Of a stretch of 64,000 bases of DNA, positions 51,895 through 59,103 are shown piece by piece (the first letter of the stretch is position 1; the number at the start of each line of letters is the position of its first letter). The translations under genes and the position numbers were made by a program. A model generated the notes under the pieces. It worked only from the letters and a program-made list of their open reading frames with translations. It was not told where the DNA came from and searched no databases. The stretch lies in NCBI RefSeq assembly GCF_018063565.1, contig NZ_JAGPBB010000004.1, forward strand, positions 1 through 64,000, in the 5' to 3' direction. This DNA comes from Rhodoferax sp. GTDB lineage: Bacteria; Pseudomonadota; Gammaproteobacteria; Burkholderiales; Burkholderiaceae_C.

Positions 51895-51923
51895 GCCTAA
51901 GGCAAGCCTAAGCCTCGCCTAAG
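51895..51923 (+). promoter_or_regulatory. Three CCTAAG boxes at 11-bp spacing (PmrA/QseB-like operator)
   Basis: GCCTAAG starts at 51895, 51906 and 51917, so CCTAAG is followed by 5 bases and repeated exactly one helical turn later, twice. This is the geometry of PmrA-type boxes (HTTAAD-N5-HTTAAD). It lies about 85 bases before the Ala/Lys-rich protein gene. A PmrA/QseB-type regulator is encoded 470 bp downstream. The binding assignment is an inference. Confidence 0.6.
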
Positions 51924-52006
51924 TTTGACTGCTTACAGTTGCTATCAGTTGGTTGATTGCCAACCACCTCTTCGTCTCAAGAATGTCAACTCTGAAAGGA
52001 ACTCTC

Positions 52007-52234
52007 ATGAAATCAGTCATTACCGCTTTGTGTGTCGCCGCTGGCCTGTTTGGTGCCAGCCTGTCTATCGCCGCTACTGGGGCTGCGTCCGCTCCTGCAG
52101 CGGCCAAATCGGCTTCGGCACCTGAAGCTGTCAGCAAGCCTGCCAAGAAGGAAGTCAAGAAGCACGCTGCAGAAAAGCCTGCCAAGAAGACCTCTGCAGA
52201 CGCACCTGCCAAGAAAGCCTCGGCCGCGTCTTGA
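52007..52234 (+). CDS. Exported Ala/Lys-rich small protein
   Basis: The 75-residue product has a signal peptide (MKSVITALCVAAGLFGASLSIA) and a low-complexity mature part rich in A, K, S and P (PAKKEVKKHAAEKPAKKTSAD). It should be unfolded and strongly basic, resembling histone-like or acid-shock-type basic peptides in the periplasm. An AAGGA ribosome site lies 8 bases before the ATG. A triple CCTAAG operator lies upstream and a strong terminator downstream, so it is a separate transcription unit just before the two-component genes. Confidence 0.85.
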   Translation: MKSVITALCVAAGLFGASLSIAATGAASAPAAAKSASAPEAVSKPAKKEVKKHAAEKPAKKTSADAPAKKASAAS

Positions 52235-52265
52235 TCGCTGATGGCAGGCATTGAGCCTCTCCTTT

Positions 52266-52298
52266 AAAAGGCCGCGCTGATTGCGCGGCCTTTTTTTT
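52266..52298 (+). terminator. Strong intrinsic terminator after the Ala/Lys-rich gene
   Basis: AAAAGGCCGCGC-TGATT-GCGCGGCCTTTT forms a 12-bp stem that continues into a run of T residues to 52298. Confidence 0.93.
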
Positions 52299-52387
52299 CG
52301 GGTGTACCCAGCATGGGAGCACATGGCCGCTGCGATGACGATTGGGTTGGCGTATGCTTGATGTCCATTCACAGGTACTGATTCGAG

Positions 52388-53065
52388 ATGCGTGTACTTC
52401 TGGTTGAAGATGACCCCCAGGTGGGCGAAGCAGTGCGCGTCGGGTTGATGCGGCTGGGATTCAAGATTGACTGGGTTCGCAACGGTGAGTTGGCCTTGCA
52501 ATGTGCCAGAACTGAGCCGTTTGATGCCATGTTGTTGGACCTGGGCTTGCCTCAGCGTGACGGAATGGACGTGCTGCGTGAACTGCGAACGGGCGGCAGC
52601 GCGCTGGCGATCCTGGTGGTCACAGCCCGTGATGCCTTGGCAGACCGGGTGGCTGGGCTGGATGCTGGTGCCGATGACTACATACTGAAACCCTTTGAAA
52701 TGGACGAGTTGGCGGCCCGGCTGCGTTCGGCGATACGCAGTCGGACCGGTCGCGCCGATCCGGTGTTGCGCTGTGGCGGGATCGCGCTGCAGCCTGACGC
52801 CAAGGTGGTGACCCGTGACGGTGTGATGGTCAATTTGTCAGCGCGAGAATTTGCGTTGCTGGAGTTGCTGATGCGCAGGCCCGGGGTGCCGGTGTCTCGC
52901 GCACAGCTGGAAGAGCGTTTGCTGGGCTGGGGTGAAGAGGTGCTCAGCAATGCGCTGGAGGTGAATGTTCACAACATTCGCCGCAAGCTGGGGTCAGACA
53001 GTATTCTGAATATCCGCGGCGTCGGGTATTTTGTGCCACGGCACGATCAGCAATGGTCTCGTTAG
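52388..53065 (+). CDS. OmpR-family response regulator (QseB/PmrA type)
   Basis: The 225-residue regulator has a receiver domain (MRVLLVEDDPQVGEAV, phospho-acceptor D51 in MLLDLGLPQRDG, lysine in YILKPF at about 103) and a C-terminal winged helix (about 130-220: FALLELLMRRPGVPVSRAQLEERL, NVHNIRRKLG). Similarity is to the QseB/PmrA subgroup. Its stop overlaps the kinase start by 13 bases. It may bind the CCTAAG boxes at 51895. Confidence 0.92.
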   Translation: MRVLLVEDDPQVGEAVRVGLMRLGFKIDWVRNGELALQCARTEPFDAMLLDLGLPQRDGMDVLRELRTGGSALAILVVTARDALADRVAGLDAGADDYILKPFEMDELAARLRSAIRSRTGRADPVLRCGGIALQPDAKVVTRDGVMVNLSAREFALLELLMRRPGVPVSRAQLEERLLGWGEEVLSNALEVNVHNIRRKLGSDSILNIRGVGYFVPRHDQQWSR

Positions 53066-54363
53066 AAAGCCGCCTCAAGCGCCGTCTGCTGCTCGGCGTG
53101 CTGCTGGTCAGCGTCGTGCTGGGTGTCACCGTGCGCAATCAGGTTCACCAGCAGCAGACTGAGCTGCTGAACTATCAACTCGAACAGGTCGCGCGTGCGC
53201 TGATCCTCAGCGACCTGCCGGGCACTGTGCAAACCTGGGACGACGACCCGGCGCTGCACCTGGATGTGCAGATATGGGATGCTGACGATCAGCTGTTGTA
53301 CCGATCCAGCGACAAAATCTCGGTCAAGCGGCAGACGCCACCGGGGCTGTCGTCGGTGCGCAGTGGTCCGCAGTTTGACGCGGTGCAGGTGAAGGTGTTC
53401 ACGCTGAGCAATCAGCAGCGGACGGTTCAGGTGATGCATGCGCAGGCGCTACGCGACGCGCTGCACCTGGACACGGAACTGGAGGTGCTGATACCTGCCT
53501 TGTTGGTTATGCTGGTCGGCGCAACCCTGGTTGGTATTACCATTCGCAAAGCTCTCAAGCCGATCCGGCAGCTTGATGAAGAACTGGGACGCCGCGATGC
53601 AAGCTCGCTGCAGGCGGTGGTCTTGCACGATGCGCCGAGCGAACTGTTGCGAGTGGTCAACACGCTCAACCGGTTGCTGGCGCAACTGGACGACAGCATG
53701 CAGGCGCACAAGCGCTTTATCTCCAATGCGGCGCACGAGTTGCGTACACCCATCACTGCCATCCGTCTGGACGTCGACAATTTGCTGCAAGGGCAGGACC
53801 CGGCCCAGGCCCAGGCGACCACCACCCGGCTCAAGACCAGCGTCGGGCGGGCGCAGCATCTGTTGTTGCAGATGCTGACGCTGGCACGGCTCGAAACCCA
53901 CACCAGGGCCAGGCCGCTGGCACCGGTTGACCTGCAGCTGCTTGCGCAGGAGTCCATGATGGGGCTGTCGGCTCTGGCCAGCCATCGGGGCATCGAATTT
54001 GCGCTACAGGCAAGAGGTGATACCGTTGTGCGGGCTGATGCGGACGATATGCGGCTGCTGATGGACAACCTGCTGGGCAATTCCCTGAAATTTTCGCCCA
54101 CCAACAGTGTGGTGGAGATGCAGTTGGCAGGGGATGATCAAACCGTCAGCTTGTTGTTGCGTGACCATGGCCCAGGCATTGCACCGGAATTGCGAAGTCG
54201 CGTCATGCTCCCGTTCGAGCGCGCCAACAAAACGGTGGATGGTGCCGGCCTCGGTCTGGCCATTGTTCAGGAGATCGTGTCGAACCAGGGGGCGACCCTG
54301 ACACTTGAGGCCCCTGCGGAAGGAAACGGGCTGCTGGTGCGGGTGATTTTCCCAGTGAAGTAG
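53053..54363 (+). CDS. Sensor histidine kinase (QseC/PmrB type)
   Basis: The 436-residue inner-membrane kinase has membrane helices at about 10-26 and 145-164 enclosing a periplasmic sensor of about 115 residues. A HAMP-like linker leads to the phospho-acceptor H228 in SNAAHELRTPITAI, then the N box (LLMDNLLGNSLKFSP) and G boxes (DHGPGIAP, GAGLGLAIVQEI). The sensor has no acidic ExxE iron motif of the classic PmrB kind that I can see, so the signal is unknown. It is translationally coupled to the regulator gene. Confidence 0.92.
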   Translation: MVSLESRLKRRLLLGVLLVSVVLGVTVRNQVHQQQTELLNYQLEQVARALILSDLPGTVQTWDDDPALHLDVQIWDADDQLLYRSSDKISVKRQTPPGLSSVRSGPQFDAVQVKVFTLSNQQRTVQVMHAQALRDALHLDTELEVLIPALLVMLVGATLVGITIRKALKPIRQLDEELGRRDASSLQAVVLHDAPSELLRVVNTLNRLLAQLDDSMQAHKRFISNAAHELRTPITAIRLDVDNLLQGQDPAQAQATTTRLKTSVGRAQHLLLQMLTLARLETHTRARPLAPVDLQLLAQESMMGLSALASHRGIEFALQARGDTVVRADADDMRLLMDNLLGNSLKFSPTNSVVEMQLAGDDQTVSLLLRDHGPGIAPELRSRVMLPFERANKTVDGAGLGLAIVQEIVSNQGATLTLEAPAEGNGLLVRVIFPVK

Positions 54364-54391
54364 CCTCGTTCAGCTACGGCCCTGTGTCGAC

Positions 54392-55264
54392 TCAGCCGAC
54401 TGCATCCGCGCTTTGGCGTGTCAGCATCGCCAGCGTATTGGCGATGGTCTGGCGCAGTTCACGGCGGTCGCAAATCAGGTCAACGGCACCTTTGGTCTGT
54501 AAAAACTCGGCGCGCTGAAAACCCTCTGGCAAGGTAACTCGCACGGTCGACTCGATCACCCGTGGTCCTGCAAAACCAATCAGTGCCTTGGGCTCGGCAA
54601 TCACCACGTCACCCAAAAAGGCAAAACCGGCACTCACCCCGCCCATGGTCGGGTCGGTCAGCACGCTGACAAAGGGCAGGCCTTTCTTGGCAAGCTGAGT
54701 GAGTGATGCATTGGTTTTAGCCATCTGCATCAGGCTAAGCAAACCTTCCTGCATACGCGCGCCGCCGGTGGCGGTGAAGCAGACGAAGGGTACTTTCTGC
54801 TCGATCGCGGTGTGCACGCCTCGCACAAAACGCTCACCTACCACCGAGCCCATGCTGCCGCCCATGAACTCAAACTCAAAACAAGCCGCCACCAGGCCAA
54901 TGCCCATGACGCTGCCACCCATCACGACCAGGGCATCGGTCTCACCGGTGTTCTCCAGTGCTTCTTTCAGGCGTTCGGGGTATTTGCGGCTGTCCTTGAA
55001 CTTAAGCGCATCCACCGGCAGCACTTCCTGGCCGATTTCGTAGCGTCCCTCGTTGTCCATGAACACATTGAGCCGAGCCCGCGCACCGATGCGGTGGTGG
55101 TGGCTACAGGTCGGGCAGACGTTCTGGTTGTGTTCCAGGTCGGTCTTGTACAGCACACTGTCGCAGGCCGGGCATTTGATCCACAGGCCTTCGGGCACGG
55201 CACGCCGGTCTTTGGGGTCGGTGTGCTGAATTTTGGGGGGAAGCAGTTTTTCGAGCCAACTCAT
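54392..55264 (-). CDS. accD: Acetyl-CoA carboxylase, carboxyltransferase beta subunit
   Basis: AccD, with AccA, transfers carbon dioxide to acetyl-CoA to make the malonyl-CoA used by the fab genes. The 290-residue protein has the N-terminal zinc ribbon C31-X2-C34...C50-X2-C53 and the carboxyltransferase core ([46 protein letters not shown]). It is the last of the trp-accD gene string and starts 48 bases after trpA. Confidence 0.97.
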   Translation of the reverse strand: MSWLEKLLPPKIQHTDPKDRRAVPEGLWIKCPACDSVLYKTDLEHNQNVCPTCSHHHRIGARARLNVFMDNEGRYEIGQEVLPVDALKFKDSRKYPERLKEALENTGETDALVVMGGSVMGIGLVAACFEFEFMGGSMGSVVGERFVRGVHTAIEQKVPFVCFTATGGARMQEGLLSLMQMAKTNASLTQLAKKGLPFVSVLTDPTMGGVSAGFAFLGDVVIAEPKALIGFAGPRVIESTVRVTLPEGFQRAEFLQTKGAVDLICDRRELRQTIANTLAMLTRQSADAVG

Positions 55265-55312
55265 CTAATTTTCTCCAGACTTGCGCTGTCACGTCGCGTT
55301 TTCAGTGGCGCA

Positions 55313-56164
55313 TTATGAATCCAGCGCGCTACGTATGTCGCGCAAAAAAGATTGAGCCGTGCTGGCGACCTGTGCGCGTGGCTGGGCATCGATCAACTGG
55401 ATGATTTTGCTGCCAATCACCACCGCGTCAGCGGAGGCACCAATCGCGCGGGCGGTGGCGGCGTCGCGGATGCCGAAACCTACACCGACGGGCACGCTGA
55501 CATGCGCTCTAATACGCGGCAGCATGGCTTTGACGGCCTCGGTGTCGAGTGAGCCCGAGCCGGTTACGCCCTTGAGCGACACGTAATACACATAGCCGCT
55601 GGCTAATTGGCCCACTTGTGCCATGCGCTCGTCGGTAGAGGTGGGGGCCAGTAAAAAGATCAGGTCCATGCCGTAGCGTTTAAGCTCGGCGGCAAATTCC
55701 TGGCACTCTTCTGGGGGGTAATCGACGATCAGCACACCGTCCACCCCGGCTGCCGCAGAATCATGCACAAATGGGCTTGTAGCGCTGGTGGGTTGTGCGT
55801 AGCCAGCTATTGATGCAGGAGCGCCATGCGTTTGGTTATAGCGCTCTATCGGGTTGGCGTAACCCATCAGCACCACCGGTGTGGTGCTATCTTGCTGGCG
55901 AAATTTCCGAACCATGTCGAGTACCTGGGTCAGTCCAATGCCAAAAGCCAGTGCCTTGTCCCCGGCTTTTTGAATCACCGGGCCGTCGGCGCTGGGGTCG
56001 GAAAAGGGCACTCCCAACTCGATCACGTCAGCCCCTCCGGCGACAAAAGCGTGCATCAACTCAGGCGTGACATCGGCAAACGGGAATCCGGCGGTGACAA
56101 ACGGAATCAGCGCCTTGCGGCCTTGCGCTTGTAACTGGGCAAAGGTGGCAACAATGCGGCTCAT
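55313..56164 (-). CDS. trpA: Tryptophan synthase alpha subunit, with an internal insertion
   Basis: TrpA cleaves indole-glycerol phosphate to indole. The catalytic E49 ([11 protein letters not shown]) and D60 (SADGPVIQ) are intact, and the phosphate site loops ([18 protein letters not shown]) are present. At 283 residues it is longer than the usual 265-270, because about 20 residues (112-131, ending AQPTSATS) are inserted after the NPIERY strand. The insertion is encoded by AT-rich repeat-like DNA. It is in the loop region on the same face as the beta-subunit contact, so an effect on the complex is possible. Confidence 0.95.
   Translation of the reverse strand: MSRIVATFAQLQAQGRKALIPFVTAGFPFADVTPELMHAFVAGGADVIELGVPFSDPSADGPVIQKAGDKALAFGIGLTQVLDMVRKFRQQDSTTPVVLMGYANPIERYNQTHGAPASIAGYAQPTSATSPFVHDSAAAGVDGVLIVDYPPEECQEFAAELKRYGMDLIFLLAPTSTDERMAQVGQLASGYVYYVSLKGVTGSGSLDTEAVKAMLPRIRAHVSVPVGVGFGIRDAATARAIGASADAVVIGSKIIQLIDAQPRAQVASTAQSFLRDIRSALDS
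55772..55831 (-). repeat. AT-rich short repeat copy inside trpA
   Basis: The segment carries TAGCGCTGG and GTAGCCAGCTATTGATGC and encodes the extra ~20 residues of TrpA. A nearby TTATAGCGCTC (55838-55848) may be part of it. The length is a multiple of three, so the frame is kept. Confidence 0.55.
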
Positions 56165-57486
56165 TTGGAAACTCCTGAAGAAGTAGCTGGTTGCGCAATC
56201 TGCATATGGGCCGAAGGCCCAATGGATGGATTTCCTTTGACCGATTGGCCCTGGCAGCTCGGGCGGCAGAAGAAGTCTGCGCCTGACAAATCTGCCACCG
56301 TGCCAATGTCCTTGTCGCCGCGTCCTGACAGGTTGACCAGAATTGATTGGTCGGGGCGCATGGTTTTGGCCAGCTTCATGGCGTAGGCCAGCGCGTGGCT
56401 GGATTCCAGTGCGGGGATGATGCCCTCGGCGCGGCAGAGGTAGTGGAAGGCATCCAGCGCCTCCACGTCGGTGATGCCGACGTATTCGGCGCGGCCAATG
56501 TCGTTCAAAAAGGCGTGCTCGGGGCCGACACCGGGGTAATCCAGCCCGGCGCTGATGCTGTGCGTCTCGGTGACCTGGCCGTTGTCATCTTGCAGCACAT
56601 AGGTTCGGTTGCCATGCAGCACGCCGGGGCTGCCGCGCTGGATGCTGGCGGAATGCTTGCCGCTATCCATGCCGGCACCAGCGGCTTCCACGCCAATCAA
56701 ACGCGTGGCTTCATGCTCAATATAGGGGTAAAAAATGCCCATGGCGTTGGAGCCACCGCCGACACACGCCACCACCGCATCGGGTTGGTCACCGGCGCAC
56801 CCGGCAGCTTTGAGCATTTCGGGCATCTGCATTAGGCATTCCTTGCCGATGACGCTCTGAAAATCGCGCACCATCATCGGGTATGGGTGCGGTCCGGCCA
56901 CGGTGCCGATGATGTAGAAGGTGTTGTCCACATTGGCCACCCAGTCGCGCATGGCTTCATTCAATGCGTCTTTGAGCGTTTTGCTGCCCGATTCGACCGG
57001 CACCACGGTGGCCCCGAGCAGCTTCATGCGATAGACGTTGGGACTTTGGCGCTTGACATCTTCGCTGCCCATATAAACCACGCATTCCAGCCCATAGCGG
57101 GCGCAAATGGTGGCGGTGGCCACGCCGTGCTGGCCGGCACCCGTTTCGGCGATCACGCGCGGCTTGCCCATGCGCTTGGCCAGCATCGCCTGGCCAATCG
57201 TGTTGTTGATCTTGTGTGCACCAGTGTGGTTGAGGTCTTCGCGTTTGAGGAAGATTTGCGCGCCGCCCATCTCGCGGCTGATGCGCGCGGCGTGATAGAC
57301 GGGTGACGGGCGACCGACAAAATGTGCCAACTGGGACTCGAATTCTGCAATGAAGGCCGGGTCATATTGGTACTTGGCGTAAGCCGCCTTGAGCTCATTG
57401 ACCGCGTGCGTCAGCGTCTCGGAGATAAAACTGCCGCCGTAAATGCCAAAGTGGCCACGTGCATCGGGTTGTTGGTAGTCAAGCAT
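56161..57486 (-). CDS. trpB: Tryptophan synthase beta subunit
   Basis: TrpB joins indole and serine with pyridoxal phosphate. The lysine that binds the cofactor is K92 (HTGAHKINN), and the phosphate loop is [12 protein letters not shown]. At 441 residues it is longer than the usual 400. After the normal end ([11 protein letters not shown]), about 35 extra residues follow ([13 protein letters not shown] onwards). Within that tail DNA is a perfect hairpin, GGGCCGAAGGCCC (56208-56220). The stop overlaps the trpA start. Confidence 0.96.
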   Translation of the reverse strand: MLDYQQPDARGHFGIYGGSFISETLTHAVNELKAAYAKYQYDPAFIAEFESQLAHFVGRPSPVYHAARISREMGGAQIFLKREDLNHTGAHKINNTIGQAMLAKRMGKPRVIAETGAGQHGVATATICARYGLECVVYMGSEDVKRQSPNVYRMKLLGATVVPVESGSKTLKDALNEAMRDWVANVDNTFYIIGTVAGPHPYPMMVRDFQSVIGKECLMQMPEMLKAAGCAGDQPDAVVACVGGGSNAMGIFYPYIEHEATRLIGVEAAGAGMDSGKHSASIQRGSPGVLHGNRTYVLQDDNGQVTETHSISAGLDYPGVGPEHAFLNDIGRAEYVGITDVEALDAFHYLCRAEGIIPALESSHALAYAMKLAKTMRPDQSILVNLSGRGDKDIGTVADLSGADFFCRPSCQGQSVKGNPSIGPSAHMQIAQPATSSGVSK

Positions 57487-57497
57487 GTTGGTATGAA

Positions 57498-57550
57498 GTT
57501 GATAGCTTAAAGCGCTTTTTTAATAAGGGCTGGAAGCCTATTTGTTATAT
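57498..57550 (-). repeat. AT-rich short repeat copy between trpB and trpF
   Basis: TTGATAGC, TTAAAGCGC and AATAAGGGCTGGAAGCCTATTT occur in the 51-bp trpF-trpB gap. The element runs into the end of trpF and supplies its last codons and stop. It is nearly identical in its core to the copies at 26225 and 31182. Confidence 0.6.
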
Positions 57551-58275
57551 AGAAGTTGGTCTGCCTGGCGAACCGCCGCGACAAACTCACGCATGCGGCC
57601 AGCGTCCTTGATGCCTTTTTGCCCCGGCACCTCAATGCCCGAGCTGACATCCACCGCCAGCGTTTTACAGCGCGGGCGCAGCTGCGCGATGCCATCGATC
57701 ACGTTGGCAGCGTTGAGCCCACCACTCAAGACGAGGTGAGCGTTGACGTTTGGAGGCAGCAGTGACCAATGGAATGTGTGCCCGCCACCGCCGTACCCGT
57801 CAACCTGCGCGTCCAGCAAAATGGCCTGAGCCTGTGAAAAATCATGCGCAAATTTTAAGAGATCGAAGTCGCGCCCGGCCTCACCCAAGGGAATACGCGC
57901 AGCGCGCAAGTAGGGGCGTTGGTCGGGCGCACAGGCTTCATGGCATGCCTGTGGCGATTCATCACCATGAAATTGGACGATGGCCCCTGGCACCAGCGCG
58001 CACGAAGCGCGGACCTGTGCCGTGGATGCGTTCACAAATAGCAGCACCGGGCTGACAAAAGGTGGCAGTCGACTGGCCAGTTCGGCGGCTCGCTCGGCCG
58101 ATACATGGCGTGGGCTTTTGGCATACAAGACAAAGCCCAAGGCGTCAGCACCGGCCGCCACGGCGGCGTCGACGTCAGCCTCGCGGGTAAAGCCGCACAT
58201 TTTGATGCGGGTGCGCAGCGGTGTGACAGTAACGACCAGCGGTGCAATTTCGCCGTGGTTGGGCATCTCGGTCAT
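57538..58275 (-). CDS. trpF: Phosphoribosylanthranilate isomerase
   Basis: TrpF catalyses the Amadori rearrangement in tryptophan synthesis. The 245-residue TIM barrel has the catalytic cysteine C27 in IKMCGFTREADV and the aspartate in LAVDVSSGIE. About 22 residues precede the usual IKMCG start; translation from the ATG at 58275 is supported by overlap with the truA stop. It is co-directional with trpB and trpA downstream. Confidence 0.95.
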   Translation of the reverse strand: MTEMPNHGEIAPLVVTVTPLRTRIKMCGFTREADVDAAVAAGADALGFVLYAKSPRHVSAERAAELASRLPPFVSPVLLFVNASTAQVRASCALVPGAIVQFHGDESPQACHEACAPDQRPYLRAARIPLGEAGRDFDLLKFAHDFSQAQAILLDAQVDGYGGGGHTFHWSLLPPNVNAHLVLSGGLNAANVIDGIAQLRPRCKTLAVDVSSGIEVPGQKGIKDAGRMREFVAAVRQADQLLYNK

Positions 58276-59096
58276 GCTCCGGGCAGGCCGTCCAGCAGAC
58301 TCGGTCGCTCCGGGAGACCCCAGGCGGCGTCGTAGCGCGGACCAACAAAATACAGGCCGTTCGGTGAAAAGGTCGGTGCGGCGGCGTCACGGTCTCGCGC
58401 CGCCAACACCTCCAGCATCCATTCGGGTGGTTTGCGGCCATCACCGACCAGGATCAGGCAGCCCATGATGTTGCGGATCATGTGGTGCAAAAAAGCATTG
58501 GCTTCAAACTCAAAGCGCCAATAGGTCCCGCTGCGGCGGATGCCAATATGCCTGAGCGTCTTCACCGGTGACAAGGCTTGGCAGGCGCTGGCGCGAAACG
58601 AACTGAAGTCATGTTCACCCAGTAAATGCTGCGCGGCCTGCTCCATGCGCGACTGATCAAGTGGTTTGAAGACCCAGCCGACGCGCCCCGTATCCAGGCT
58701 CGGGCGCACGGCGGCATCGAGCACAAGGTATACGTACCGACGCGTCAGCGCGCTGGCACGACAGTGGAACCCGGTTGGAACCACCTTGGCCCACTGTACC
58801 GCGATGTCGTGCGGCAACAAGGCATTGGGGCCCCGCACCCAGGCGAACTCGGGGCGATCCAGTGGTGTATCAAAGTGGACAACTTGCATCAGTGCATGCA
58901 CACCAGCATCGGTGCGACCGGCGCATAGCGTGCTGACGGGTTGGGCACAAAACGCCCCGAGGGCTTTCTCCAGTTTGTCCTGAACGGTCAGGCCGCTGGA
59001 CTGGCTTTGCCAACCCTGGTAGGCCAAGCCGTTGTAACTGATGCCGAGTGCCAGCCTCACGTTGGGCGATTGCCGCGATCCGGCTGGGTGTTGCAC
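58272..59096 (-). CDS. truA: tRNA pseudouridine38-40 synthase
   Basis: TruA makes pseudouridine at positions 38-40 of tRNAs. The catalytic aspartate is D63 in CAGRTDAGVHALMQVVHFD. Other family segments are RLALGISYNGLAYQGWQSQ, RRYVYLVLD and AFLHHMIRNIMG. The GTG at 59096 is used; a GTG at 59060 (12 codons later, VRLALGIS) is just as plausible and would match shorter homologues. It lies 7 bases after fimV. Confidence 0.94.
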   Translation of the reverse strand: MQHPAGSRQSPNVRLALGISYNGLAYQGWQSQSSGLTVQDKLEKALGAFCAQPVSTLCAGRTDAGVHALMQVVHFDTPLDRPEFAWVRGPNALLPHDIAVQWAKVVPTGFHCRASALTRRYVYLVLDAAVRPSLDTGRVGWVFKPLDQSRMEQAAQHLLGEHDFSSFRASACQALSPVKTLRHIGIRRSGTYWRFEFEANAFLHHMIRNIMGCLILVGDGRKPPEWMLEVLAARDRDAAAPTFSPNGLYFVGPRYDAAWGLPERPSLLDGLPGA

Positions 59097-59103
59097 CGAC
59101 TGT

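Noticed and set aside
51742..51923. CRISPR-like array
   Set aside because: Only two long imperfect repeats and, separately, three 7-bp boxes; there are no uniform spacers or cas genes.
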